From JBEKHI01 sp050012355 (lineage in GTDB: Bacteria; Actinomycetota; Actinomycetes; Streptosporangiales; Streptosporangiaceae): a stretch of DNA of 36,849 bases. The notes beneath the pieces are model-generated. The model was given only the letters and a program-made list of their open reading frames with translations, searched no databases and was not told the origin of the DNA. Position numbers and translations under genes: made by a program. Of this stretch, positions 15,976-24,797 are shown piece by piece. Every line of letters begins with the position of its first letter. Within the stretch, counting starts at the first letter, position 1. Location of the stretch: positions 1 through 36,849 of the forward strand of contig JBEKHI010000027.1 in assembly GCA_050012355.1 (NCBI GenBank). Reading direction: 5' to 3'.

Positions 15976-16696
15976 GCCAAGCTGTCGTAAGTAGTAGAAA
16001 TCCCCGTCATTGTCGTAACAGCAGTCTCGCCGTCCTATTCCCGCCCACCGCCCCGCCTAACCGGTAGCCCCCTCCCAGACCGCCGGGCCTCCCGAGCGTC
16101 CTGGGCCCCGGGCGTCCCGGACCCCGGACCCCGGACCCCGGCGGCAATAACCCCCATGCGGGACATATCGCCGCACCGAGGAACTTCTACAGGGCCGTCG
16201 ATGGGCCATTGCTGGGGCTGGGGCGCTAGCGATGGGCCATCGACGGGGTGTCGGAGGGGCGCCGGCGGCCGCCGAAACCGGCATCTCGGGCATTCCGGTC
16301 GCACAGCCCCCGATCGCGGACATTGAACCGCGCCAACAGGCCAAGGCGGACCGCAAAGCGGCCTCGCCTTCTCGGCCACCGCCGGCGTGCCTCGTCGGGC
16401 GGTTCCGATTCCACTTCTCCCGGGTTCGGGTACCCGGATGGTCCCCTAAAGCCGGGCAAAACGGGCGGCGGAGGGACGCTAAGCCGGGACAAGTGCTCCC
16501 CGGCAAGGGTGCGGCGGGGCTGTCGGCGAGGGCACGACTGGGCTGCCCGGCGGGCGTGTCCTATTGGTGCCTCGGCTAGGGGCTTTCGGATTTACCGGCC
16601 GGAAACACTGTTTAACTGATTGTCAATAATTCGTGGTTAAAGTTCTGACCTCCGTTATCTATGTCGGGGAAACTAAACGGAGGTGAATGGCGTTAC
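15976..16696. other. Long divergent intergenic region with repeat copy C
   Basis: About 720 bases between the exporter-like gene and gpgS. The left part holds two TGTCGTAA motifs (15983 and 16012 region) close to the exporter start, possibly promoter elements. Repeat copy C and its 5' extension occupy about 16141-16246. The stretch 16247-16580 is GC-rich with no supported gene. From 16590 the sequence turns AT-rich just before gpgS, which is probably its promoter. GGAAAC followed by GTC about 15 bases later near 16600-16623 looks like a weak ECF-sigma promoter (low confidence). Confidence 0.5.
16184..16246 (+). repeat. 63-bp interspersed repeat, copy C
   Basis: CTTCTAC at 16184 sits 16 bases before the core start at 16200. 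Both half-sites contain the perfect odd palindrome GATGGGCCATt/c, at 16200 and 16231. About 44 bases upstream (GCAATAACC, CATATCG) align with copy A and, with a small deletion, copy D, so the full element may be over 100 bases. Confidence 0.75.
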
Positions 16697-17740
16697 ATGG
16701 GCATGACTGTCTGGGAATGGTTCGAGCGGCGCTCGTTTCATCATGGCGATTTCCGCGATATTGCGGCACCGGGTGTGAAGCGCCCGACTGTAACACTTAT
16801 TTTCCCGGCTAGAAATGTGGCCGGAACAATAGGTAACATTCTCGATAAGGTAGCCGCGGTTCGCGCGCGGACCGGACTGCCTGATCAGGTGGTTGTCGTG
16901 GACGCGGATTCCCGCGACGGCACCGCGCTGGTGGCCAGAGAACATGGCGCCGAGGTCTACTCGGAAAACGAACTGCTACCCGCATACGGGCCCGCGCAGG
17001 GCAAAGGCGACGCGATGTGGCGCAGCCTTTCCGTGGCATGGGGCGACATCGTCATGTTCGCTGATTCAGATACCACGGACTTCGAGGAGCAATTCGTCTA
17101 TGGCACGGTCGGCCCGCTGCTCGCGGACCCGGGCGTATCGTTCTGCAAGGCGGCCTACCGGCGGCCGTTTACCTCGGGCGAGAAGTCCGTCGTCGACGGC
17201 GGCGGCCGGGTTACCGAACTGATGGCCAAGCCGCTGCTGAACCTGTTCTATCCGGAGCTCGCCGGGTTCGTGCAGCCGCTGGCCGGGGAGTTCGCGGCCC
17301 GCCGCGAGCTGTTCCGCCGCGTCCCGTTCATCACCGGGTATGGCGTCGAGATCGCCCTGCTTATCGACGTGCTCGCCGAGGTCGGTCTCGACGGCATGGC
17401 GCAGGTGGATCTCGGCTCCCGGCAGAACCGGCACCAGCCGTTGCGCGACTTGGCCAAGATGAGCTCGGTCGTACTGCGCGCGCTGGCCATGCGGGTCCCG
17501 ATCCAGACCAGCCAGCTACCGGAGCACGACGCCACCGGGCTCTGGGCGCTGCGCAGGCCGGACATCTACCTGCATGCCGTCGCCACCGACGCGGGGCTGC
17601 GACTGGACGAGCATCTCAACGAGCTCACCGAACGCCCGCCCCTAGACCGGACCAGCGCCAACGGCCTGGTAGCGCTGACGGATTTAATCCCGTTCCGGTT
17701 GCTGGTGGGTGCTGCACTACCGAGACAAGAAGCTGGATAG
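16697..17740 (+). CDS. gpgS: Glucosyl-3-phosphoglycerate synthase (GT81 family)
   Basis: Transfers glucose from an NDP-sugar to 3-phosphoglycerate, the first step to glucosylglycerate and, in mycobacteria, methylglucose lipopolysaccharide. The product is 347 residues from ATG 16697 (MGMTVWEWFERRSF), chosen because GGAGGTG lies about 11 bases upstream; ATG 16703 is equally well placed, and the ORF also opens at 16661. Motifs are the nucleotide-binding TLIFPARNVAGTIGN, VVVDADSRDGTA, GPAQGKGDAMWRSL, the metal site MFADSDTTDF and the acceptor region YRRPFTSGEKSVVDGGGRVTEL. GYGVEIALLIDVL is also typical. No phosphatase gpgP is adjacent. The first 40 codons are noticeably more AT-rich than the rest. 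The 3' end is part of a 21-bp-arm inverted repeat. Confidence 0.92.
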   Translation: MGMTVWEWFERRSFHHGDFRDIAAPGVKRPTVTLIFPARNVAGTIGNILDKVAAVRARTGLPDQVVVVDADSRDGTALVAREHGAEVYSENELLPAYGPAQGKGDAMWRSLSVAWGDIVMFADSDTTDFEEQFVYGTVGPLLADPGVSFCKAAYRRPFTSGEKSVVDGGGRVTELMAKPLLNLFYPELAGFVQPLAGEFAARRELFRRVPFITGYGVEIALLIDVLAEVGLDGMAQVDLGSRQNRHQPLRDLAKMSSVVLRALAMRVPIQTSQLPEHDATGLWALRRPDIYLHAVATDAGLRLDEHLNELTERPPLDRTSANGLVALTDLIPFRLLVGAALPRQEAG

Positions 17741-17758
17741 TGCAGCACCCACCAGCAA
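17699..17758. terminator. Inverted repeat with 21-bp perfect arms over the gpgS stop
   Basis: Arms 17699-17719 and 17738-17758 are exact reverse complements, with an 18-base loop (17720-17737). The gpgS stop codon (TAG 17738-17740) starts the right arm. No U-tract follows. It most likely ends gpgS transcription before cysS, 57 bases on. Confidence 0.75.
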
Positions 17759-17814
17759 AGCCTTAGCGGGCTAGGCGCGGGTCACCGCATGGCGGAGCCA
17801 AGAGTCAATATCAT

Positions 17815-19284
17815 GTGGGAATGACAAACCTGCGGCTGTTCAACTCGCTGGGGCGCCGGATCGAGGACTTTGTCCCGTCCGCCACCGTAACCGGCGTTTA
17901 CAGCTGTGGGCCGACCGTGTATTCCTACCCGCACCTGGGCAATATGCGGGCTTATGTCTTCGCGGACACGCTCAGGCGGGCGCTGCGCTGGAAGGATCTG
18001 CCGTACCGGCACGTCGTCAACATCACCGACGTCGGTCACGCGGTTGCTGACAGCGATACCGGCGAGGACAAGCTGGAGCTCGCCGCCGCGCGTGAGCTCC
18101 GCTCCGTCGAGGAGATCGCCGCGCATTACACCCAGTCGTTCATGGATGACAGCCGCGCGCTGAACATCGCCCCCGCCGATGAGTATCCGCGGGCCAGCGC
18201 CTACGTGGAGCAGATGGTCGACTTCGCCAAGCGGCTGGACGACAAGGGATTCACGTACCAGATCCCGTCCGGGCTCTACTTCGACACCTCCAAATCCCCC
18301 GGGTACGGGACCCTCGCGCTGCTGGATCTCGCCGGACAGCGGGAGACCGGCCGGGTGGAGCAGGTTGAAGGCAAGCGCAACCCGTCGGACTTCGCCCTCT
18401 GGCGAGCAGAAGAGGACGGCAAACGCCGGATCATGCGCTGGAACTCCCCGTGGGGCTGGGGCGCACCGGGCTGGCACCTCGAATGCTCGGTGATGTCGAT
18501 AGAGCTGCTGGGCGACCACTTCGACATCCACACCGGCGGCATCGATCACCGGGAACTGCACCACGTCAACGAGATCGCTCAGTCCGAGGCCTACCTTGGC
18601 GACGGCAAGCCGTGGGTGCGGTACTGGCTGCACAACGAGTTCCTGCAGCTCAACTCGGAGAAGATGGCCAAGTCGGCGGGCGGCGCCCCGGTGCTGGCCG
18701 ACCTGGCGAAGGACGGGTATCACCCGCTCGCGTTCCGGCTGTTCCTACTGGGCGGGCATTACCGCAGCCAGCTCGATTTCACCAGCCGCGGGATGGACGC
18801 CGCGCAGGCGACGCTGCGCCGGCTGGCCACCAGGATCGAGCCGCTGCGCCCGCTGCCGGCCGCGGACCGGCTGGCGCTCGCGATCGCGGAGGTCGGTGAC
18901 GACCCGGTAGCGGCCGGCCTCATCGCCGACATCGACGAGGCGATCTCCAACGACCTGGCGACCCCGAAGATCCTGGCGTTGCTGCAGGACACGCTGCGCG
19001 TCTCCGACATCACCCCGCGCGGGCAGCGTGTCGTGGTGGCCGCCGCCGACGCGTTGCTCGGACTCAGCCTGGACACTCTTGATCCCCGGCAGGTGGACCA
19101 GCGTCGTTCTGTCAATGAACTGGCGGCGGGCGAGCTGGAGATCATCGAAGGTCTGGTCGCTGACCGCACCCGGGCACGCGAGGCGCGCGATTGGGCGCGC
19201 GCCGACGAGATCCGCGGCGAACTCGACAAGCTCGGCGTCCAGCTGACGGACACCCCCGAAGGGCCCGTCTGGGAACTGCGCTAA
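17815..19284 (+). CDS. cysS: Cysteinyl-tRNA synthetase
   Basis: Class I aminoacyl-tRNA synthetase charging tRNA-Cys. The product is 489 residues, starting at GTG 17815 or ATG 17821 with only a weak ribosome site. The catalytic-site motifs are YSCGPTVYSYPHLGNM (zinc Cys and the HIGH-type box PHLGN), WHLECSVMS and DIHTGGIDHRELHHVNE (further zinc ligands) and the KMSKS-type loop EKMAKSAGG. The DALR/anticodon part follows, with the characteristic end ARDWARADEIRGELDKLGV. The last 540 bases are overlapped antisense by the open frame of the CLC channel gene. Upstream is the gpgS terminator hairpin. Confidence 0.96.
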   Translation: MGMTNLRLFNSLGRRIEDFVPSATVTGVYSCGPTVYSYPHLGNMRAYVFADTLRRALRWKDLPYRHVVNITDVGHAVADSDTGEDKLELAAARELRSVEEIAAHYTQSFMDDSRALNIAPADEYPRASAYVEQMVDFAKRLDDKGFTYQIPSGLYFDTSKSPGYGTLALLDLAGQRETGRVEQVEGKRNPSDFALWRAEEDGKRRIMRWNSPWGWGAPGWHLECSVMSIELLGDHFDIHTGGIDHRELHHVNEIAQSEAYLGDGKPWVRYWLHNEFLQLNSEKMAKSAGGAPVLADLAKDGYHPLAFRLFLLGGHYRSQLDFTSRGMDAAQATLRRLATRIEPLRPLPAADRLALAIAEVGDDPVAAGLIADIDEAISNDLATPKILALLQDTLRVSDITPRGQRVVVAAADALLGLSLDTLDPRQVDQRRSVNELAAGELEIIEGLVADRTRAREARDWARADEIRGELDKLGVQLTDTPEGPVWELR

Positions 19285-20646
19285 CGAGTCGCGCCGACGG
19301 AGGCGGGCGCTGTAGATCGAGTAGCCGTCGACCTTGCGCGTCACGAAGGTCGCGATCGCGGTCGCCAGCACCATCGGGACCAGCAGCGGGAAACCGCCCT
19401 GGATGAGTTCGAGCATGAGCACCAGCCCGGTCAGCGGTGCCTGCATGGCGGCCCCCATCATCGCCGCCGCGCACACGATCGCGTACGCGCCGGCCGGCGA
19501 GCCTGGCCACAGCAGTGACCAGGCGAGCCCGGTGCCGGCGCCGAGCACCGCGCCCGTCGACAGGGTCGGGGTGAACAGCCCGCCGGCCGCGCCGCTGCCC
19601 AGGCAGGCGGCGGTGACCAGCGGTTTCAGCGCGAACAGGGCGAGGAACGCCTCCGTGCCCCCGGCGCCGAGGAACGCGTCGTGCGCCATGTCCTTACCGT
19701 TGCCGAACAGCTGCGGGTACGCGAAGCCCAGCAGGCCGAGCAGCCCGAAGGTGACGATCATCACCGGAATCGAGACCCAGCCCCGGGCCTGAAAATGCGT
19801 CATCCACCCGATAAGCCGGATATATCCGGATGCGAGGAGCCCGATCACCGGGCCCGCGATGACCGAGAACACCAGCAACGCAACCGAGAACCGGTAGGCC
19901 GGGATGTCGAGGTACGTCGCGTGGTCCGGCAGGTAGAGCCACGCGGTCAGCGACGCGACACCCGAGCAGACCAGGGCCGGCAAGGCGATCGGCAGTGTCA
20001 CGCCGCCCATCATGATCTCCGCGGTGAACAGCGCCCCGCCGAGCGGCACGTTGTAGACCGCCGCGAAGCCCGCCCCGCCACCGCAGGCCATCAGCAGCTT
20101 GCGCTGCCCGGGCGTCAGCTTCGCCCACTCCGCTAGCAGGCTGGCGGACGCCCCGCCCATCAGCTTGGGCGCGTTCTCCCTGCCCAGTGAGGCACCCAGC
20201 CCGATGACGATCTCCGAGATCAGCGACGTGCCCAGCGATCTGCGAAACGACAGCCGCTGTCCCTCGCCCCACACCACGTCATCCAGGTCGGAGCGTCTTC
20301 CGGGGCTGAACCGCCTCAGCAGGTACCACGCGACCCCGCCGAACGCCCCGGCGATGAGCAGGCAGGCCAGCCGACGAAGATCGGATGCGTGCTCAACGGC
20401 CGCTTCCAGTGAACCAGCGTTATACCGGAACGCGACGTGCTGGACGGTAAAGAGCAACAGCATCATCAGGTCGCCGAACAACCCAGCCGCGACCCCCGTG
20501 AGCACGACCATCACCCAGAATTTCGGCGTCAGCGGTACCCCGCCGTCGCCGGTCGCGTTCGGTTGCTCGGTGGCCCCGCGCCCCGACGGCAGCCGGGTGG
20601 GGATGAGAGGCGCGGGCACACGTGCCCGACCCGCCGACCTGCTCAA
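18745..20646 (-). CDS. CLC-type voltage-gated chloride channel/transporter with antisense tail
   Basis: Membrane protein moving Cl- across the cytoplasmic membrane. Residues about 40-445 form the CLC domain. Visible features are the GREN-type second signature with the gating Glu (GLGASLGRENAPKLMGG), MACGGGAGFAAVYNVPLGGALF, the third signature GSGAAGGLFTPTLSTGA and AAMMGAAMQAPLTGLVLMLEL. The start is TTG 20646 with AAGGG six bases upstream; no better ATG exists before TM1. Core homology ends at YSIYSARLRRRDS (19285). The remaining 179 residues (to 18745) are antisense to cysS and have the Arg/Gly/Gln-rich look of a shadow frame. A frameshift or lost stop near 19270-19285 is likely, so the true protein is probably about 455 residues. 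The gene follows the SNF2 gene by 47 bases. Confidence 0.85.
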   Translation of the reverse strand: MSRSAGRARVPAPLIPTRLPSGRGATEQPNATGDGGVPLTPKFWVMVVLTGVAAGLFGDLMMLLLFTVQHVAFRYNAGSLEAAVEHASDLRRLACLLIAGAFGGVAWYLLRRFSPGRRSDLDDVVWGEGQRLSFRRSLGTSLISEIVIGLGASLGRENAPKLMGGASASLLAEWAKLTPGQRKLLMACGGGAGFAAVYNVPLGGALFTAEIMMGGVTLPIALPALVCSGVASLTAWLYLPDHATYLDIPAYRFSVALLVFSVIAGPVIGLLASGYIRLIGWMTHFQARGWVSIPVMIVTFGLLGLLGFAYPQLFGNGKDMAHDAFLGAGGTEAFLALFALKPLVTAACLGSGAAGGLFTPTLSTGAVLGAGTGLAWSLLWPGSPAGAYAIVCAAAMMGAAMQAPLTGLVLMLELIQGGFPLLVPMVLATAIATFVTRKVDGYSIYSARLRRRDSLAQFPDGPFGGVRQLDAELVEFAADLVGARPIARLACPGAVSDQTFDDLQLARRQFIDRTTLVHLPGIKSVQAESEQRVGGGHHDTLPARGDVGDAQRVLQQRQDLRGRQVVGDRLVDVGDEAGRYRVVTDLRDRERQPVRGRQRAQRLDPGGQPAQRRLRGVHPAAGEIELAAVMPAQ

Positions 20647-20668
20647 TGCTGCCCTTCCCGATGGCGTT

Positions 20669-20687
20669 TACTTCTGTAACCGAAGTA
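20669..20687. promoter_or_regulatory. Palindrome in the SNF2-clc gap
   Basis: TACTTCTGTAACCGAAGTA has perfect 6-bp arms (TACTTC/GAAGTA) around seven bases, 23 bases upstream of the clc start. It could be a regulator site for clc. It is the only AT-rich piece in this 47-base gap. Confidence 0.45.
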
Positions 20688-20693
20688 TACGGG

Positions 20694-23600
20694 TCAGGCG
20701 AACAGGTGGCGGATGTCGTCCGTGGTGAGTGAGCCGCCGAAGGCGTTGCCCTCGTCCATGACGTTGTTGAACAACTCGGCCTTGCGGGCGTTGAGCGCGA
20801 GCACCTTCTCCTCGATGGTGTCCTTGGCGATCAGCCGGTACACCATGACGTTGCGGGTCTGGCCGATGCGGTGCACCCGGTCGATGGCCTGGGCCTCGGC
20901 GGCCGGATTCCACCACGGGTCGAGCAGGAAGCAGTAGTCAGCCTCGGTCAGGTTGAGCCCGAACCCGCCGGCCTTGAGCGAGATCAGGAAGACCGGCGCG
21001 GCGCCGTTCTTGAACTTCGACAGCACATCGCCGCGGTCCTTGGTCGAGCCGTCCAGGTAGCAGTAGTCGATGCCCGCAGCGTCGAGCCGGTCACGCACCA
21101 TCGCGAGAAACGACGTGAACTGGGAAAACACCAGCGCTCGGTGCCCGCCGTCCACCACATCGCTGAGCTGCTCGAGCAGCGCGTCGATCTTGGCGCAGGG
21201 CAGCCCGTCATTCTCGGGATCGACGAGGGCGCCGTGCAGCGCGAGCTGGCGGAGCTTGGTCAGCGACCGCAGGATGGTGAACCGGTTGGCGTTCATGTCG
21301 TCGATCAGGCCGAGCACCTTCGCCCGCTCACGCTGCAGATGCCGCTGGTAGACCGTCCGGTGCTTGGGATGCAGCTCGATCTCCAGCACTTGCTCCTGCT
21401 TGTCGGGAAGGTCGGCGGCGACCTGTTCCTTGGTCCGCCGTTTCATCAGCGGCCTGATCCGGCGGCGCAGCTGGCCGAGCAACTCGAGGTCGCGCTGCTT
21501 CTCGATCGGCTGCGCGTAGTACTCCTTGAACTTGTCCGGCCTGGGGAACAGCCCGGGCGCGGTGACCGACAGCAGCGCCCACAGCTCCATCAGGTTGTTC
21601 TCCATCGGAGTGCCGGTGATCGCGACCTTGAACGGCGCGCTGAGCTTGCGGACGCACTGGTAGATCTTCGACTGGTGGTTCTTGGTGTACTGCGCCTCGT
21701 CCAGGAGCAGCCCGCTCCATTTGAGCTTGGCGTACGCATCGAAATCCAGCCGGAACAGCGTGTACGAGGTCACCACGAAGTCGGCGCCCGCCACCATCTC
21801 GGCCAGCGAGTCGCCTCGTTTGGCGCCGGTCTCGGTGATCGCGACAACCTTCAGATCGGGGGTGAAGCGGGCAGCCTCGGTTGCCCAGTTCGGCACCACC
21901 GAGGTGGGCGCGATGATCAGGAACGGCGGAGCGTCCGGTTCGGCGGCGCGGGCGTGGGCCAGCAACGCCAGCGACTCGAGTGTTTTCCCGAGTCCCATGT
22001 CGTCGGCGAGGATCCCGCCCAGCCCGTGCGACCACAGGAACGCCAGCCACTGGAATCCCTCGAGCTGGTATGGCCGCAGCGTCGCCTTCAAGGTCGGCGG
22101 GGGCAGCACCGCGGGCAGCGAGTCCAGTGACAGCAGCCCCTGCACCTTCTCCTCCCAGGCCCGAGCCTGCCGGGTGACGAACCCGAGGGCGGCCAGTTCG
22201 TCCCACAGGCCAGCCTGGAATGGCGACAGAGTGAGCGGGCCGTCCTCGTCGGTGAGTGCCCGGGCCTCATCGATGAGCTTGCGCAGCGACCGCAGCTCCG
22301 GCTTCTCCAGGGAGAAATAGGCGCCGTCCGGTAGCAGCAGGTGGGCGTCGCCCCGGCTGAGCGCCAGGAACAGGTCGGTGAACGGCACCTCGCGGTCCTC
22401 GACGGTGATCGAGACGCCAAGGTCGAACCAGTCGGTCGAGCCGCCCTCGTCCACTGACACGCCGATCCGCAGTGAGTCCGATGCCTCGCGGTAGTCGGCT
22501 GGCGTGCCCGTCACCTCAACGCCGACGCTCGGCTGGCTGTTCAGCAGTGGCATCAACTCGGTGGTGAACCGCATGGTGTCGAGACCGCCGAGCCGGTCCA
22601 GGTCGCGAGGCCGCACCGGCAGGCTGTCCAGCACCTGCTGCTCGGCGGCTAGGTCCCGGTACGAGGAATCGTTGTCGGGCATTTTCCCCAGCGACGCGCG
22701 CAGCTCGCTGTCGCCGACCTGATACGACCACTCCCAGTCCAGGTCGACGTCGTGCCCGTCGCCGTAGCTGGCGCGCAGCACCAGCTTTGGCTCGGAGATC
22801 ACCGGCGGGGTGAAGCTGTCGTCGGAGGAGATGACGGCCGCGGTGCGCCGCAGCCGGGGGAAGAACTTGTCGCGGAAGGTCGCCTCGTCCGTTCCCGGTA
22901 CGGTGAGCGGCTCCCGGGTGAGTGCCATCTTGCGCAGCGCCATCGGAACAGGGGAGGTCAGCGGCGCCAGGGCGAACCGGAGACTTTCATGCCCGCTGCT
23001 TGCCTCGTGGGCGGGAACACAGACCACGCCGTGCGCCTCGGACCCGATGAACTGCACCGCTACCAGGCGTTGCTCGGTGCCCTCGACCCGCAGCAGCGGG
23101 GCGATATGTAGTTCCTCGCTGTCGCTTGTCACGTCCAGGCACAGTTCCGCGCTGGCGTAACGCGGCACGTCGCCGTTTCCGAGCCCGCGGGGATAGACGA
23201 CCCGGAGGCCCACCTCGGCTGCCTCGTCCAGCAGCGGCCACAGCTGCCGGGAGTCGAACGCGGACAGCTCGATGAGCTTTTCCTCGCCGTACGAGTAGTA
23301 GTGGGAGGACTCGCTAGCCCGCGCCCGGTACAGCGCGCGCATCTCCCTGAGTACCCGCAGTTGTTCGAATGGGTAGTCACGCGTATACATAACGTCGAGT
23401 CGTGACCAGCTCAGGTTCCCGTTGATCCACCCGCCGTTCTTGCCGGGCTGGACCAGGCGGGCCATCAGGCGCATCTTGTCGGTCAGCGCGAGTTCCATCC
23501 CGATCGAGCTACGCGCCTTCGGCGGCTCGGGCGACCCGGACAGCAGCGCCTCTAGCGTCTGATCCCATCCACTCCGTTTTGGCTGCGGGGAGGTATCGCC

Positions 23601-23927
23601 GGGCCGGACCTGCACTCCGCCGGTATTCGATTCGGTGCCGGCCAGCAGGAGCGCGGCGGCGTGCTCGCACTGCCGCCTGGCCCGGCAGCTGCACTGGTCG
23701 CGCTCGATCTCGAGCTCGCCGTCGTCCGTACTCGTGAAATAGACGGCAGGCGTGTAGAACTCGCCGTTGCCGCCACGGACCACTCCGCACAATGCCTGCT
23801 GAGAGTTGACCCAGACCATCTGGACGACGGCCTTGCGGTTCACGTACTGAACAGCTGCGGCGTAACGGACGGGACCGAAGGCGTCGACGAGGGAGTGGGG
23901 GTCAATGTCACGTAGGACGACGCGCAT
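20694..23927 (-). CDS. SWIM-domain SNF2-family DNA helicase/ATPase
   Basis: A 1077-residue DNA-dependent ATPase expected to translocate on or remodel DNA. A SWIM zinc finger (C79-x-C81, C87-x-H89) sits near the N-terminus. A long middle region follows (about 100-620; the bacterial SNF2-associated type), then the SNF2 ATPase core. Core motifs are Walker A (ADDMGLGKTLESLALL, near 640), the motif II box DEAQ (LLLDEAQYTKN, near 742), ITGTPMENNLMELWALL and RRTKEQVAADLPDK. The C-terminal helicase lobe has LVFSQFTSFLAM, GGFGLNLTEADY, DPWWNPAAEAQAIDRVHR (near 1010) and DTIEEKVLAL. SWIM-SNF2 proteins are widespread in actinobacteria, but their cellular role is poorly defined; repair or transcription roles are guesses. 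No nuclease or methylase is adjacent, so this does not look like a phage-defence island. Confidence 0.93.
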   Translation of the reverse strand: MRVVLRDIDPHSLVDAFGPVRYAAAVQYVNRKAVVQMVWVNSQQALCGVVRGGNGEFYTPAVYFTSTDDGELEIERDQCSCRARRQCEHAAALLLAGTESNTGGVQVRPGDTSPQPKRSGWDQTLEALLSGSPEPPKARSSIGMELALTDKMRLMARLVQPGKNGGWINGNLSWSRLDVMYTRDYPFEQLRVLREMRALYRARASESSHYYSYGEEKLIELSAFDSRQLWPLLDEAAEVGLRVVYPRGLGNGDVPRYASAELCLDVTSDSEELHIAPLLRVEGTEQRLVAVQFIGSEAHGVVCVPAHEASSGHESLRFALAPLTSPVPMALRKMALTREPLTVPGTDEATFRDKFFPRLRRTAAVISSDDSFTPPVISEPKLVLRASYGDGHDVDLDWEWSYQVGDSELRASLGKMPDNDSSYRDLAAEQQVLDSLPVRPRDLDRLGGLDTMRFTTELMPLLNSQPSVGVEVTGTPADYREASDSLRIGVSVDEGGSTDWFDLGVSITVEDREVPFTDLFLALSRGDAHLLLPDGAYFSLEKPELRSLRKLIDEARALTDEDGPLTLSPFQAGLWDELAALGFVTRQARAWEEKVQGLLSLDSLPAVLPPPTLKATLRPYQLEGFQWLAFLWSHGLGGILADDMGLGKTLESLALLAHARAAEPDAPPFLIIAPTSVVPNWATEAARFTPDLKVVAITETGAKRGDSLAEMVAGADFVVTSYTLFRLDFDAYAKLKWSGLLLDEAQYTKNHQSKIYQCVRKLSAPFKVAITGTPMENNLMELWALLSVTAPGLFPRPDKFKEYYAQPIEKQRDLELLGQLRRRIRPLMKRRTKEQVAADLPDKQEQVLEIELHPKHRTVYQRHLQRERAKVLGLIDDMNANRFTILRSLTKLRQLALHGALVDPENDGLPCAKIDALLEQLSDVVDGGHRALVFSQFTSFLAMVRDRLDAAGIDYCYLDGSTKDRGDVLSKFKNGAAPVFLISLKAGGFGLNLTEADYCFLLDPWWNPAAEAQAIDRVHRIGQTRNVMVYRLIAKDTIEEKVLALNARKAELFNNVMDEGNAFGGSLTTDDIRHLFA

Positions 23928-23976
23928 GTCCCGAGGCTACCTGTGAAAGCTCCGCGACGCGCCGGCGCCATGCCGC

Positions 23977-24735
23977 TCAGCCAAGCATATGCCGAGCTAT
24001 CAGAGCGATTCCCTGGCCCCACTCGGCGATCTGGCCACTTGGAAGATACGCGGTCCCGTTAGTCGTGTGGTCGTCCATCGGCTGGGCCTCGAACGCTTCC
24101 CGGCCGTCCGGGGCTATGAAATAAACGGTGGACGTATGGACTACGTCGGCGGTCGGACTGGGGGCCTGAACCAGGACGCCGTAAGAGGCCCACACCTGCT
24201 TGAGTGTCGGCACCGGGCCGGTAAAAAAGTGCCAGGAGGGGATCGCGGTAAGCCCGTGCTCCTCGGAGAAGGCCGCCATGTCCGTGACCTTGTTGTGATA
24301 CGGGTTCACGTTCACCGCGAGGAAGACGACGTTCTTTGCCGCGGCCCCCAGGTCGTGGTAGGCGTCGACGAACTCGGCTGAGATGATCGGGCAGATGTCG
24401 GTGCAGTGCGGGTCCATGAACTCCAGCACCACGGCCTTGCCGTGAAACGCGCTGAGCGAAAGCGTCTGCCCGTTTTGGTCGGTGAGGGTAAATCCCGGGG
24501 CGGCCTTGCCCGGGACCGTGGCCAGCTGCAGGTAATTAGCCAGCGCGGTGGACACCGTCGCCGGGATCCCCACCGGCCGTAGGCTCGCCTGGTAGGCACG
24601 ATCCCGTGCCTGCGAAATCCCGGTGTACGCGCCCACCCCCAGCAGGACCATAACGACGATCGCCGCGGTCAGCCAAGCCCGCCGTCGCCAAGATCCGCCC
24701 GTGGCCTCATCCGCTCCGTCGCCCGTTACCGGCAT
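23977..24735 (-). CDS. Sco1/SenC-family thioredoxin-fold copper/thiol protein
   Basis: The product is 252 residues. A short cytoplasmic tail is followed by one membrane anchor (residues about 20-40, WLTAAIVVMVLLGVGAY) and an outside-facing thioredoxin-like domain. The Sco signature is CxxxC, here C111 and C115 (DPHCTDICP), with the distant copper-ligand His H200 (DVVHTSTVYFIAPDGRE). Family members deliver copper to the CuA site of cytochrome c oxidase or act as thiol-disulfide redox proteins. No oxidase genes are in the window, so the exact role is open. The gene follows gltX by 62 bases and precedes the SNF2 gene by 49 bases, all on the same strand. Confidence 0.88.
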   Translation of the reverse strand: MPVTGDGADEATGGSWRRRAWLTAAIVVMVLLGVGAYTGISQARDRAYQASLRPVGIPATVSTALANYLQLATVPGKAAPGFTLTDQNGQTLSLSAFHGKAVVLEFMDPHCTDICPIISAEFVDAYHDLGAAAKNVVFLAVNVNPYHNKVTDMAAFSEEHGLTAIPSWHFFTGPVPTLKQVWASYGVLVQAPSPTADVVHTSTVYFIAPDGREAFEAQPMDDHTTNGTAYLPSGQIAEWGQGIALIARHMLG

Positions 24736-24797
24736 GCGGCAAGGCTAACCCTCAGCCCCCCGCTCGAACAGCCGTCACACCATGACCGTTTGGTCAT

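Noticed and set aside
16035..16619. Several overlapping frames in the exporter-gpgS gap
   Set aside because: Part of them translate repeat copy C (DGPSLA-like peptides), the rest has no ribosome site or family signature.
20871..22130. 419-codon plus-strand frame opposite the SNF2 gene
   Set aside because: Shadow of the helicase domain; no family features.
20694..23927. SNF2 helicase as part of a phage-defence system
   Set aside because: No adjacent nuclease, methylase or sensor gene; neighbours are housekeeping or transport genes.
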